Shown here one piece after another: positions 28,485 to 37,259 of a stretch of DNA of 64,000 bases (its first letter is position 1; every line of letters starts with the position of its first letter). The notes beneath the pieces were generated by a model, which saw only the letters and a list, made by a program, of their open reading frames with translations, did no database searches and had not been told where the DNA came from. Where the stretch lies: positions 1 to 64,000 of the forward strand of contig CANFKE010000008.1 in assembly GCA_947447465.1 (NCBI GenBank). The letters are read 5' to 3'. Source of the DNA: Chitinophagaceae bacterium (GTDB lineage: Bacteria; Bacteroidota; Bacteroidia; Chitinophagales; Chitinophagaceae). The position numbers and the translations under genes are program-made.

Positions 28485-29216
28485 CTAATACTCTGCACCG
28501 ATAAGATCCCTAATTACCACTGATGCCAGTACGGCCCCAAATGTGGCAGGTAGATAAGACATTGTACCATATGCCGACTTTTTAAAGTTGGATCCGTCAG
28601 TTAAAATAAGGGAGTCTTTATTGTTTTCTTCTGCTGAAAAGACAGTTTTAATACCTTTGTATATACCCACCTTTTTTAAGTTCTTACGTACCTGCTGAGC
28701 AAACGGACAATTATAGGTCTTGCCAATGTCGGCCACCCTGACCTGGGTCGGGTCCATTTTACCTCCTGCTCCCATTGAACTGACCAATTTGAGGCCTGAT
28801 CTGTAAGCGGCGATCAGAAATGTTTGCTTAGGGGTGATGCTATCTATTGCGTCCACTACATAATTCAGGTTTTCGTGCAATAATGATGCTACAATTTCGG
28901 GCTGTATGAATTCTTTTATGATGTGCAGTTTCAGTTCAGGATTGATATCCATAAGTCTGGCGCCCATTACATCAGCTTTACTCTGTCCATGAGTAGAGGT
29001 GAGTGCGGGTAACTGTCTGTTACGGTTGGTAGGGTCAACAATATCACCATCTACAACGGTCATTTCACCCACGCCCGATCTGCATAAGAATTCAGCTACA
29101 AAAGAGCCTACACCACCCATGCCTACAACCAATACATGAGCATTATGTAGTTTGATCAGGTTTTCATTGCCGATGAGTAGTTCGGTGCGGGATAGCCATT
29201 TGGTGTCGGTCATCAT
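28485..29216 (-). CDS. tcdA: tRNA threonylcarbamoyladenosine dehydratase
   Basis: TcdA (CsdL) is an E1-like enzyme that cyclises t6A37 to ct6A in tRNA using ATP. The 243-residue protein has VLVVGMGGVGSFVAEFLCRSG (nucleotide-binding, about 29-49), DGDIVDPTNRNRQLPAL, VDAIDSITPKQTFL and MGAGGKMDPTQVRVADIGKT, all typical of the TcdA branch and not of MoeB/ThiF. The end of the tatD-like gene and its start overlap (29213-29216). It completes a set with tsaC and tsaE in the same window. Confidence 0.92.
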   Translation of the reverse strand: MMTDTKWLSRTELLIGNENLIKLHNAHVLVVGMGGVGSFVAEFLCRSGVGEMTVVDGDIVDPTNRNRQLPALTSTHGQSKADVMGARLMDINPELKLHIIKEFIQPEIVASLLHENLNYVVDAIDSITPKQTFLIAAYRSGLKLVSSMGAGGKMDPTQVRVADIGKTYNCPFAQQVRKNLKKVGIYKGIKTVFSAEENNKDSLILTDGSNFKKSAYGTMSYLPATFGAVLASVVIRDLIGAEY

Positions 29217-29866
29217 GGGTTAAATACTTCTTTATAATTATGTTCTAATTGCAAAATAAGGGATTCCAAAGGAGTATCCCGAATTTCTGAGGCCCGGGAA
29301 TATACAGTATCAATGCTTACATCTGCATCGTCGGTCTCTAAAAAGAAACGATCATTTTTGATATGCTTTAATACATCAGTTGCAGGAGATACTATGTTTA
29401 AAATCGCCACCCCGAATGATAAGTAAAAGCCCTGAGCAAGAAATTTTTCGGCAATAGAATTACGTTTATTAAAGCCATGAATGATCACAGGTACTTTGGC
29501 GGGATGATTCCTGAACACCTGAAGCAGTTCTTCATGTGCCTGTACACAGTGAATGATCAGCGGCTTCCCCAATGTATTGGCCAGTTGAATATGTTGGATA
29601 AATACTGCTGTTTGTTTGGACATAGAGGTGCTCACCAATTTATCTAATCCACACTCACCAATAGCCACTACTTCGTCTTTTCCTGCTAATTGCTGTACCG
29701 TCTGAAAATGCATTTCATGATCCTGCAGGTGTGCGGGATGTAAGCCTATACTATATTGACGGCCGTCTTGCATATACTCAAACTGCTCATATAAACTATG
29801 TATCGAGAGTATGTCGTCAGAATGCTCCGGCGGCCTGTGCGTATGTATGTTGTAGCGTGTTGGCAT
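29213..29866 (-). CDS. TatD family metal-dependent hydrolase
   Basis: A 217-residue TIM-barrel hydrolase, shorter than the usual 255-265. It starts with the metal ligands in YNIHTHRPP (about 5-13), has VAIGECGLDKL (about 69-79), LIIHCVQAHEELL, IIHGFNKR and ends the barrel with DRFFLETDDADVSIDTVY, which carries the Asp ligand. TatD enzymes are nucleases or deoxyribonucleases acting in DNA and RNA repair or turnover. First gene of a pair with tcdA, overlapping by four bases. Confidence 0.87.
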   Translation of the reverse strand: MPTRYNIHTHRPPEHSDDILSIHSLYEQFEYMQDGRQYSIGLHPAHLQDHEMHFQTVQQLAGKDEVVAIGECGLDKLVSTSMSKQTAVFIQHIQLANTLGKPLIIHCVQAHEELLQVFRNHPAKVPVIIHGFNKRNSIAEKFLAQGFYLSFGVAILNIVSPATDVLKHIKNDRFFLETDDADVSIDTVYSRASEIRDTPLESLILQLEHNYKEVFNP

Positions 29867-29969
29867 ATGCTTGGTAAAGGTATTTTGTTTGTTGCAATCA
29901 TGATGAAACTCATCTTACTATCTGTTCATTACTTTACATTTTTATTACTGAGTAATACAATGGGTGCCG

Positions 29970-29977
29970 TACCTTTG
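29970..29977 (+). promoter_or_regulatory. -7 promoter box for the ABC-2 permease gene
   Basis: TACCTTTG is a perfect TAnnTTTG match 20 bp before the ATG at 29998. The expected -33 TTTG is not clear. Confidence 0.45.
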
Positions 29978-29997
29978 CGCCATACCACTCAATACAA

Positions 29998-31098
29998 ATG
30001 GCAACATACAGTAACATGCGCGCAATGCGTGCATTGATAAAGGCGAGTTTGCAGGCAATGCTCAAAAGTCCGTCGGCTATTATCTTTACCATTGCCTTTC
30101 CGCTTACACTCATCATCGTTTTTGGTTTTCTGGGTAATGGTTCCGGTTTTAGTGTCAAGGTAGCATCTGCTCCCGGCAGCGATACCACAAGTCCCTTATA
30201 TAGTATTTTGCGCCATGTTGCTGTGTTGAAGTGGGTAGATACACATGATACCGGCGGAGTAAATAAGTTATTGCAGCAAGGAGATATTGTTGCTACTATA
30301 GGTATCACTAAGAATCCTGAAGGTGTTAAACCCGAATACATACTTACGTATAAAGAATCATCTAGCGAACTGAACAAAGCAAAGCAAATGGAGGCTGTTC
30401 TGGCTACCATCATACAACAGTCCGATCCGGAGCTACGTAAACGAATGGATGACATAGTGCAGGTAAAAACAGAGGTGGCTACGATCAGGGAGTATAAGCA
30501 GATAGATTTTATACTGCCGGGACAGCTTAGTTTCTCATTGCTTGCGTCAGGTGTATTCGGTACTGCATTCGTTTTCTTCAATCTCCGCCAAACACTGGTG
30601 TTAAAGCGGTTCTTTGCAACACCAGTTCGCAGAGAGGTCATTGTTGTAAGTGAAGGGATAGCCAGAGTGGTATTCCAGATCATGGGGTCTATTATTATTA
30701 TCACTATCGGTCATTTGTTCTTTGGTTTTACGTTGGCTCATGGTGTGTTCACATTTATCAATATGCTGGTGATGTGTGCGCTGGGCTTGCTGGTGTTCAT
30801 GGGTTTTGGTTTTATTGTAAGTGCTGTTGCCAAGAGCGAATCTACCATACCTCCATTTTCTAATCTGGTTACCTTACCTCAGTTTTTATTGGCAGGTACC
30901 TTCTTCTCTATCGATAATTTTCCTGTCTGGCTCCGTCCGTTCTGTAAGGCCTTACCACTCACCTACATGAACGAAGCGCTCCGTAAGATATCTTTCGATG
31001 GTGCCAATCTATGGGATGTGCGCATGGATGTTGTAGTGCTCATGCTCTGGGGTATTGGTGTATATCTTGTTGCCGGTAAGCTGTTCAAGTGGGAATAG
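29998..31098 (+). CDS. ABC-2 type transporter permease
   Basis: A 366-residue inner-membrane protein of the ABC-2 type: one N-terminal helix (SPSAIIFTIAFPLTLIIVFGFLG), a periplasmic domain of about 130 residues, then five helices from about residue 180 to the end, with PPFSNLVTLPQFLLAGTFFSID and FCKALPLTYMNEALR, conserved near the family C-terminus. Such permeases export drugs, lipids or polysaccharides. No ATP-binding subunit is encoded beside it; the neighbours are tatD and moaA. In-frame alternative starts lie at 30013 and 30022. Confidence 0.87.
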   Translation: MATYSNMRAMRALIKASLQAMLKSPSAIIFTIAFPLTLIIVFGFLGNGSGFSVKVASAPGSDTTSPLYSILRHVAVLKWVDTHDTGGVNKLLQQGDIVATIGITKNPEGVKPEYILTYKESSSELNKAKQMEAVLATIIQQSDPELRKRMDDIVQVKTEVATIREYKQIDFILPGQLSFSLLASGVFGTAFVFFNLRQTLVLKRFFATPVRREVIVVSEGIARVVFQIMGSIIIITIGHLFFGFTLAHGVFTFINMLVMCALGLLVFMGFGFIVSAVAKSESTIPPFSNLVTLPQFLLAGTFFSIDNFPVWLRPFCKALPLTYMNEALRKISFDGANLWDVRMDVVVLMLWGIGVYLVAGKLFKWE

Positions 31099-31222
31099 TT
31101 CTAAATTCCGGGATTGCACAATAGAAAGCCGGAAGGCCTATCGCTGAACATACAGAGCTGACGGATGTTCTGATCAGCAATTACTGTTAGTATTTTCAGG
31201 TCGCATCTCTACGTGTAATTTC

Positions 31223-32230
31223 TTACCCGCCTATCATGGCCATGCTTTGGTGCGCGCCACTGCTATAGGTGGTTCGTTCCGCCTCATGGCCATCTATAGC
31301 TTTTGCAGAGAGTGCAGTAACAATAGCCGATGATAAGATCGCATCATCTGCTCCGGAGCGTATGATATGTTTAAAGTCTGTGCCGCCATTATCATAGAGA
31401 CAGGTTTTGAGTATGCCCTGAGGGGTGAGTCTTATTCGGTTGCAGGTGCCACAGAATGAACGCGTGTAGGCGGCAATAATGCCTACATCGCCTTTATGTC
31501 CGGGTATCTTATAATTGTAGGAGGTGGAGTATAGCGGATCGGGTATTTTAGCGATCTCAGGATAGCTCTCTTTTATGGTCTGCAGTATTTGCATATGGTC
31601 CCACACTAGCGTTTGGTAGTGCTGCCCGCCACCATTAAAAGGCATCTCCTCTATAAAGCGAACACTTACAGGTAATTCTTTGGTAAGTGCTACCAGTGCC
31701 GGTATATCCTGTGTATTCTTACCATCCATCACCACAGCATTGATCTTTACATCTATACCATTGCTTATCAGCGCATGCATAGTTTCGATCACCTTGTCGA
31801 ATTCATCTCTATGGGTGATGGCCTGAAATCTGGCTCTATCAAGAGTATCTAAGCTGAGATTGACCGCTTTGATGCCAATTTTCTTTAATTCAGGTACAAG
31901 CGGTGCTGTAACTACGCCATTGGTAGTGATGGTCAGATTATCTAATCCTTTTATACCGGAGAGGTCAGACAAAAATGGCATGATGCCCTTGCGCACAAAA
32001 GGCTCTCCACCGGTGATGCGAATCTTATTCACTCCCATGCCTATCGTCAGTCTGCATAATCTCAGCATTTCTTCCCACGACAATAGTTCGGTACGGGCCA
32101 GCCAATTATTCCCTTTTTCGGGCATACAGTAAAAGCAGCGCAGGTTACACCTGTCTGTTACTGCCAGCCTTAGATAATTGACTATTCTTCCGTGATTGTC
32201 TTTCAGCACCCCGCAAAGGTAATTCGGCAA
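31223..32230 (-). CDS. moaA: GTP 3',8-cyclase MoaA
   Basis: Radical-SAM enzyme for the first step of molybdenum cofactor synthesis. 335 residues: the SAM cluster CNLRCFYCMPEKG (about 29-41), RITGGEPFVRKG, and the second [4Fe-4S] site near the C-terminus in FCGTCNRIRLTPQGILKTCLYD (Cys-x2-Cys and a later Cys). It ends with the Gly-Gly tail that MoaA needs, MAMIGG. No other moa/moe gene is nearby, so the pathway must be encoded elsewhere. Confidence 0.95.
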   Translation of the reverse strand: MPNYLCGVLKDNHGRIVNYLRLAVTDRCNLRCFYCMPEKGNNWLARTELLSWEEMLRLCRLTIGMGVNKIRITGGEPFVRKGIMPFLSDLSGIKGLDNLTITTNGVVTAPLVPELKKIGIKAVNLSLDTLDRARFQAITHRDEFDKVIETMHALISNGIDVKINAVVMDGKNTQDIPALVALTKELPVSVRFIEEMPFNGGGQHYQTLVWDHMQILQTIKESYPEIAKIPDPLYSTSYNYKIPGHKGDVGIIAAYTRSFCGTCNRIRLTPQGILKTCLYDNGGTDFKHIIRSGADDAILSSAIVTALSAKAIDGHEAERTTYSSGAHQSMAMIGG

Positions 32231-32349
32231 TTCGACAATTTGACGATTCTGCTATCCTATTGAAGTTGGTGAATTATGAGATCCGATAATGTGCATATCT
32301 CCGGAAGATAGTATTTGGTAAAGGATAAAATAGGTACTATTTTTATATT

Positions 32350-32997
32350 ATGTACAGTGTTGCAAAATATTGTCTTTTACTGTTTACGATAATGTCATCT
32401 ATTTATGCCAATGGGCAGTGCTGTCCATCATATAAACGGCAACCTGAATTTATTGTCAGCTATGGGCAGCTAACAGGATCTGACTTTTTCGGTAGCTGGA
32501 AGACCATGTCCAATGATAGTAGGAAGGTATCTACCGAAACATCTAATACCGGAGCTGATTTCTTTACCGCAAGATATTTCCTCTATAGTTGCCTTTCTCT
32601 AGGTATTGCCGGAGGGTATATTGATCAAAAGGGTAATATAAGCGAGCGGTCGGGGGCGAAATATTATATTACCAGTACTTACGAACATAAAGCGGCTACC
32701 ATTGCGTTTGAATTGAATTATATCTATCGGATAAGACGGCACGTAGATATTTATACGTATGCAGGTGCGGGGCCAAGTTTTAAAACGGTCATAACTAATT
32801 ATGTGGCTTCGTCGATAAGTAACGAGGCTCCTGCAAAAACCACACGCAGCAGTGATTTTATCTTCCATTATTGTCCGGTGGGGGTAAGAGTTGGTGGCAG
32901 GATCGGCGCGTTTGGTGAACTCGGATTTGGCTATAAAGGCTTGGTGAGCGGTGGCCTATCTTTACGGCTTGGCAGGCGCTGGTGTAGCCGTAGATAA
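32350..32997 (+). CDS. outer-membrane-like protein, function unknown
   Basis: A 215-residue protein with a signal peptide ending near YANGQCC. The mature part alternates polar and aromatic residues (FIVSYGQLTGSDFFGSW, CLSLGIAGGYIDQKG, HVDIYTYAGAGPSFKTVI, RVGGRIGAFGELGFGYKGL), a pattern of a small outer-membrane beta barrel. It ends in basic residues and not the usual aromatic, so barrel insertion is uncertain. No family recognised. The next gene follows after 104 bp. Confidence 0.65.
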   Translation: MYSVAKYCLLLFTIMSSIYANGQCCPSYKRQPEFIVSYGQLTGSDFFGSWKTMSNDSRKVSTETSNTGADFFTARYFLYSCLSLGIAGGYIDQKGNISERSGAKYYITSTYEHKAATIAFELNYIYRIRRHVDIYTYAGAGPSFKTVITNYVASSISNEAPAKTTRSSDFIFHYCPVGVRVGGRIGAFGELGFGYKGLVSGGLSLRLGRRWCSRR

Positions 32998-33101
32998 TGC
33001 CATGCAGTGCTTTTCAAGAGCGGTCTATACCTGTTATTATACATTCAATTATTTTTTTCGGCTGAAACAAATTATTTTCGGGGTCAAATTCACCTTACAG
33101 G

Positions 33102-34421
33102 ATGCATTTAGTTCAACAGATATTATTCATATTGCTGATGGCCGCGGCTATCTTCTTATTTGTAAAAAAGGCAAAAGAGATAGCCCGAAACATCAATCTG
33201 GGTCGTGATGAAGATATTTCGGATAACAAGGACCAGCGTTGGAAAAACATGGTATTACTGGCACTCGGACAAAAGAAAATGTTCAAGAGGCCAATACCTG
33301 CCTTTCTGCATCTGGCTGTATATGCCGGATTCATTATTATCAATGTAGAGATATTGGAGATCATACTTGATGGTATTTTAGGTACGCACAGATTATTCTT
33401 GCCATTCCTGGGAAGCGTTTACTCATTTTTGATCGGCTTTTTTGAGGTGTTGGCAGCCCTAGTGTTGGTGGGTTGCGTCATCTTCTTTGCCCGCAGAAAC
33501 ATTTTACATATCCGCCGCCTGAGCATGAAGGAATTGAACGGCTGGCCTAAGGGAGATGCTAATGCAATATTGATCACAGAGGTAGTATTGATGAGCCTTT
33601 TGCTGTGTATGAACAGTGCTGATCTGGTGTTGCAAACACGCCCTGAGATGGCCGAACATTACCATACTACATCTTCATTCCTGGTGTCTTCTCATCTTAC
33701 CGGTCTATTCTCAGGTATGTCCAGCGGTGCTTTAATGGCATTTGAGCGTATCTGTTGGTGGTTGCATATTATAGGTATTCTGGCGTTCCTTAATTATCTG
33801 CCTTACTCTAAGCATTTACATATCATTTTAGCTTTTCCCAATGCCTATTTTTCTAAGCTTACCAATAATGGTGAGATGAAGAATATGAAGGAGATACAGA
33901 ATGAGGTACTGTATATGATGGAGCCTGATAAAGCGCCTGCTGCCACTGAAGCTACTGCACCTATGCGTTTCGGAGCTAAAGATGTACAAGACCTCAGCTG
34001 GAAGAATCTTCTTGATGCGTACTCGTGTACAGAGTGCGGAAGGTGCACTGATAGCTGCCCGGCTAATATGACAGGCAAAAAGTTATCTCCTCGTAAGATA
34101 ATGATGGATACCCGCGATCGTGCTGAAGAGGTTGGTAAGAACATCAATCTGAATGGTGAGTTCAAAGATGACGGCAAAACATTGCTGAATGACTATATTT
34201 CGATAGAAGAGTTAAGAGCATGTACTACTTGCCAGGCTTGTGTTGATGCATGTCCCGTAATGATCGATCCGTTGTCTATCATCATGCAGTTGCGCCGTAA
34301 TCTGGTAATGGAAGAAAGTAACGCTCCACAGGAGTGGAATATGATGTTCGGTAATATTGAGAATAACATGGCTCCGTGGAAATTCAGTCCGGATGACAGG
34401 GATGCATGGATCAATGAATAA
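33102..34421 (+). CDS. membrane-bound (Fe-S) protein, HdrC/DsrM-like
   Basis: A 439-residue protein. The N-terminal half (to about 255) has five or six membrane helices with heme-ligand-like His (AFLHLAVYAGF, WWLHIIGILAFLNYLPYSKHLHI), as in the NarI/DsrM-like cytochrome b subunits. The C-terminal half has two ferredoxin-type [4Fe-4S] sites: CTECGRCTDSCPANMTGKKL (about 308-327) and CTTCQACVDACPVMIDPLS (about 372-390). Such proteins pass electrons between quinone and a cytoplasmic CCG-domain (HdrB-like) subunit. That partner is not encoded next to it: a terminator at 34445 ends the unit. Confidence 0.82.
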   Translation: MHLVQQILFILLMAAAIFLFVKKAKEIARNINLGRDEDISDNKDQRWKNMVLLALGQKKMFKRPIPAFLHLAVYAGFIIINVEILEIILDGILGTHRLFLPFLGSVYSFLIGFFEVLAALVLVGCVIFFARRNILHIRRLSMKELNGWPKGDANAILITEVVLMSLLLCMNSADLVLQTRPEMAEHYHTTSSFLVSSHLTGLFSGMSSGALMAFERICWWLHIIGILAFLNYLPYSKHLHIILAFPNAYFSKLTNNGEMKNMKEIQNEVLYMMEPDKAPAATEATAPMRFGAKDVQDLSWKNLLDAYSCTECGRCTDSCPANMTGKKLSPRKIMMDTRDRAEEVGKNINLNGEFKDDGKTLLNDYISIEELRACTTCQACVDACPVMIDPLSIIMQLRRNLVMEESNAPQEWNMMFGNIENNMAPWKFSPDDRDAWINE

Positions 34422-34444
34422 CATTGGAAATGATCTTTGAATAT

Positions 34445-34475
34445 AAAGGTGAGCGAGTATCGTTCACCTTTTTTG
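34445..34475 (+). terminator. intrinsic terminator after the Fe-S membrane protein gene
   Basis: AAAGGTGAGCGA pairs with TCGTTCACCTTTTTT around a 3-nt loop. Confidence 0.8.
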
Positions 34476-34535
34476 TACACCAAACTATTTGCTACTTTGG
34501 AGATCTTTTCCCATAAAATACTAACTATAGTAGTT

Positions 34536-35360
34536 CTACTTTTTTATAGGGGCATTCCAACTATTATAGATCCCACCATGTTTCTTTATTTCGTTTCTCA
34601 AATCCTGAGTGATCACATTGATGGAATCTACTTTTATTGATTCGGTTTTTGAGAACAATAAACAAAGTGGAGCATCAGAAGTTTTTACAGACGGGCTTTT
34701 GTCGATGCTATAACCTTTACCTGTTACGAAAGTAGAGAAAGCATCTCTTGCGGTGTCTGATCTGAAACAAGCGGCAAACGTAATGGGCCTTACTTTTTTC
34801 AGGCTATCACCTTGTTGCAGCATTGATGTGATAATGTGGTTGTTCTCCATCCAGTTCTGTGTTTCGTCATTGGGGTAGAGGAAGGTTCTGTAAGACAGCC
34901 ATTGCGGGTCGTGCCTGATGATGATGGAATATTTATAGTCTTTGAAATTTCGGTTGTACATGCGCATTATAGCATTGCGTACGCCTGTTGTGTCTCTTAC
35001 ATAATAATAGTTATTGCGCTGACAATTATACATAACGGTACCGGCAAGAATTTTGGGTGTGAGGCCCGTCAAGAAGTTGCCGGTGGCATCCAATATGTTT
35101 TCTAAAGCCTCTATTTCAATAGCCGCCGGGATGCCTGTTTTGCCGCAATTGTGTGCCTGCGGCCCTGTAATGACCACATAAGGATAACGTTTGTCGGGTG
35201 CTGCAAGAATAAGATCCATATCGAGCAATATTGTAGCCGGCTGGTCGCCGATCCTCGATAGGTAAGTGTCCCACATTTCGGTTTGTGCGAGGGCGGTGCT
35301 TCCCCTGTTTATAAAGCACAACACTAATATGAGGATATATATAATTTTTCTGGCAGCCAT
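34536..35360 (-). CDS. DUF695 domain protein, exported
   Basis: A 274-residue protein with signal peptide (MAARKIIYILILVLCFINRG.., cleavage near ALAQ). Residues about 26-155 match the DUF695 pattern: MWDTYLSRIGDQPATILLDMDL, RYPYVVITGPQAHNCGKTGIP, then LAGTVMYNCQRNNYYYVRD. The rest (about 155-265), with WMENNHIITSMLQQGDSLKKVRPITFAACFR, fits the RraB-like domain that often follows DUF695. The signal peptide is unusual for that combination, which is normally cytoplasmic. Role unknown; single-gene unit. Confidence 0.75.
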   Translation of the reverse strand: MAARKIIYILILVLCFINRGSTALAQTEMWDTYLSRIGDQPATILLDMDLILAAPDKRYPYVVITGPQAHNCGKTGIPAAIEIEALENILDATGNFLTGLTPKILAGTVMYNCQRNNYYYVRDTTGVRNAIMRMYNRNFKDYKYSIIIRHDPQWLSYRTFLYPNDETQNWMENNHIITSMLQQGDSLKKVRPITFAACFRSDTARDAFSTFVTGKGYSIDKSPSVKTSDAPLCLLFSKTESIKVDSINVITQDLRNEIKKHGGIYNSWNAPIKK

Positions 35361-35555
35361 ATTAACAGGTATGAGTTTGCAAACATAGATAAGATAAGAC
35401 GCTAATGGTCTGTACTCAATGTTAAAGTTCGTTTCATCCTAGCTGTCTATATGTGTATAAAAAGATAAAAATACTAAGATTAGTAAATTTACTTTGTGAA
35501 ACAGGAAAATAATTCCTGCAATTTTATAACTTTATACCACAAAAAATAAAACAAT

Positions 35556-35852
35556 ATGAAGAAGTTAATTTGTATGTTGGTTGCCCTGTTCATTATGGGT
35601 CAGGTATCAATGGCACAGGAGAAGAAAGCGCCAAAGAAGGAAGCAGCAAAAACAGAATCTAAGGCAACTGAAAAGAAAGCCGGCAAGATGAAAAAAGACG
35701 GTACTCCTGATATGCGCTACAAGGAGAATAAGGAAGCTGCAAAACCAGCAGGCCCAATGAAGAAAGATGGTACACCAGATATGCGTCATAAAGCTAATAA
35801 AGATGCAGCTAAGAAGGATGCAGCCAAGAAAGATGCACCTAAGCAGAAATAA
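35556..35852 (+). CDS. small exported Lys/Ala-rich repeat protein
   Basis: A 98-residue protein with signal peptide MKKLICMLVALFIMGQVSMA. The mature chain is almost wholly Lys, Ala, Glu and Asp and carries two copies of a motif, MKKDGTPDMRYKENKEAAK (about 45-63) and MKKDGTPDMRHKANKDAAK (about 68-86), then KKD/APKQK. Very basic and probably disordered. The motif resembles PsiF-like/Lys-rich secreted proteins of Bacteroidota but I know no function. Possibly binds an acidic surface polymer; that is a guess from charge. Confidence 0.75.
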   Translation: MKKLICMLVALFIMGQVSMAQEKKAPKKEAAKTESKATEKKAGKMKKDGTPDMRYKENKEAAKPAGPMKKDGTPDMRHKANKDAAKKDAAKKDAPKQK

Positions 35853-35951
35853 TTATTACCGAAATAACTTTTAATACTTCATGCTCCGGTTGATATAGCT
35901 TGTCGGCCGGAGTACTTTTCACGTACCATTACCATCAGCAAAACAGAATAT

Positions 35952-36494
35952 ATGCGTTCAATAATCAGGATATCAGTTTTAGTATTATCTATTTCATTTT
36001 TTGCTTCCTGCGGAGGCAATGATGGTAAATGGGCAGAATACACGTCGGGAGAGGGCGGGTTTTCAATAAATATGCCTGCTAAAACTATGAAGACCGAAAA
36101 GGTAGAAGTGACACCATTTGGCAAACAAAAGGTACATTTCATTACCTGGAAGCCTTCCACCTTTGCCATTGATAAGTTCAAGTTGTTTCAGGTGAGTTAT
36201 ACTGATTGTCCTCCACGCTTCACTTCTGATTCTGTATTGACAGATTTTATGCTGGATAGTTCTATCAGGATGAGGATCAAAGATTTTACTGAAAAGACAT
36301 ATCCTGCAGAAACAATAGAGCTGAATGGCTATCCCGGAAAATCTTTTATCATGGATAATGGCGGCAATACAGTTATTGTAAAGCAGTGCATCACCAATGG
36401 CAGAAGATATGACCTGGTAGTGGTTGCCAAGAACGGACAGGGAACGAATCCGGAGATCGGTGAGTTCTTTAATTCGTTCAAAGTACTTAAATAG
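35952..36494 (+). CDS. lipoprotein, function unknown
   Basis: A 180-residue protein with a lipobox (SISFFASCGG, Cys about 20), so it should be lipidated and anchored to a membrane. The mature domain (WAEYTSGEGGFSINMPAKTMKTE, later VSYTDCPPR, YPGKSFIMDNGGNTVIVKQCI, YDLVVVAKNGQG) is a single alpha/beta domain with two Cys and resembles the generic Bacteroidota domains annotated only as hypothetical. It follows the repeat protein by 100 bp with a weak hairpin between (35883-35919), and is closed by a terminator. Confidence 0.75.
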   Translation: MRSIIRISVLVLSISFFASCGGNDGKWAEYTSGEGGFSINMPAKTMKTEKVEVTPFGKQKVHFITWKPSTFAIDKFKLFQVSYTDCPPRFTSDSVLTDFMLDSSIRMRIKDFTEKTYPAETIELNGYPGKSFIMDNGGNTVIVKQCITNGRRYDLVVVAKNGQGTNPEIGEFFNSFKVLK

Positions 36495-36522
36495 TATCTT
36501 TTATAATTCAGACAGATATTGA

Positions 36523-36552
36523 AGCTCCGTGATAATATTACGGGGCTTTTTT
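36523..36552 (+). terminator. intrinsic terminator after the 35952 lipoprotein gene
   Basis: AGCTCCGT pairs with ACGGGGCT (one G-T pair) around a loop of about 9 nt, followed by seven T. Confidence 0.75.
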
Positions 36553-37259
36553 TGTGTCGTGGGGTGTACCTGTTTTGATCACTGCGCTTCACGGCTCTCC
36601 GGATTTCGCAGAGTGTCTCGTCTTTAATCCCTTGTCGCAAAATAGGATTACATTTTGGTTGGCAATTCCCCGGGTTAAAACTCCCGGCTAATATTATTAG
36701 TCACTACCGGGCTAAGGTTGAAGTGAGTTTTGGAAAGTGGCAGTTTTTATTTTTTTTCGGCAGTTTTTTGATGGGTGTTTGGCTGTAGTGCGCTACAGGT
36801 AAGGGTTTTGGGCATTTTAACAAATTGCCACTTTCTGCCACTTTCTGCTACTTTTTGCCACATTCTTCCACTTTTTTAAAAAAAGTGGAAGAGAATTATT
36901 GATTTCCCGGCTCACATCATGTAGGGATCTTTATTTGATAAGGGTTCATATGTCAAAGATCTTGCCGTCAATCAAGGGGTCGAGACGGAAGAATATAAAT
37001 CGGGTGTAAATTAGTATGGGGAAATGAATTTGTAAAATAAAGATATTCACAAAATTTGCAAATAAATCGGCCGGAAGACGCTGTGGGTAAGGGTTTGAGC
37101 GGTGTGATCTTGTGTGGATATGTTTTTTCGCAAGCGGGATGGTCGTATGTGTGGGGAGTCAGAAATAATCGGGATACTCACTTGGGGGCAGCATTAGTAT
37201 TGTGTTGGATCGTATTGATGCGGGAGGTCCTTAAAGCTATAGAAGTAAAACGGATAATA
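36553..37259. other. long non-coding stretch between the 35952 lipoprotein gene and the 37331 TPR gene
   Basis: About 700 bp without a gene I can support. It holds a run of 10-bp CCACTTT-type repeats and a perfect palindrome (36826-36892), an opposite-orientation copy AAAGTGGCAG near 36733, and a 72-codon open frame (37056-37274, plus) that I do not accept as a gene because its residues show no family pattern. Confidence 0.6.
36826..36892. repeat. five 10-bp tandem repeats ending in a palindrome
   Basis: Five consecutive decamers start at 36826: TGCCACTTTC, TGCCACTTTC, TGCTACTTTT, TGCCACATTC, TTCCACTTTT. The last unit is the left arm of an inverted repeat, TCTTCCACTTTTTT (36864-36877) against AAAAAAGTGGAAGA (36879-36892), with a single base between. 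Function is unknown. The palindrome could act as a bidirectional terminator-like or protein-binding site. Confidence 0.8.

Noticed and set aside
36826-36875. CRISPR array
   Set aside because: Repeat units of 10 bp without spacers and no cas genes; it is a simple tandem repeat.
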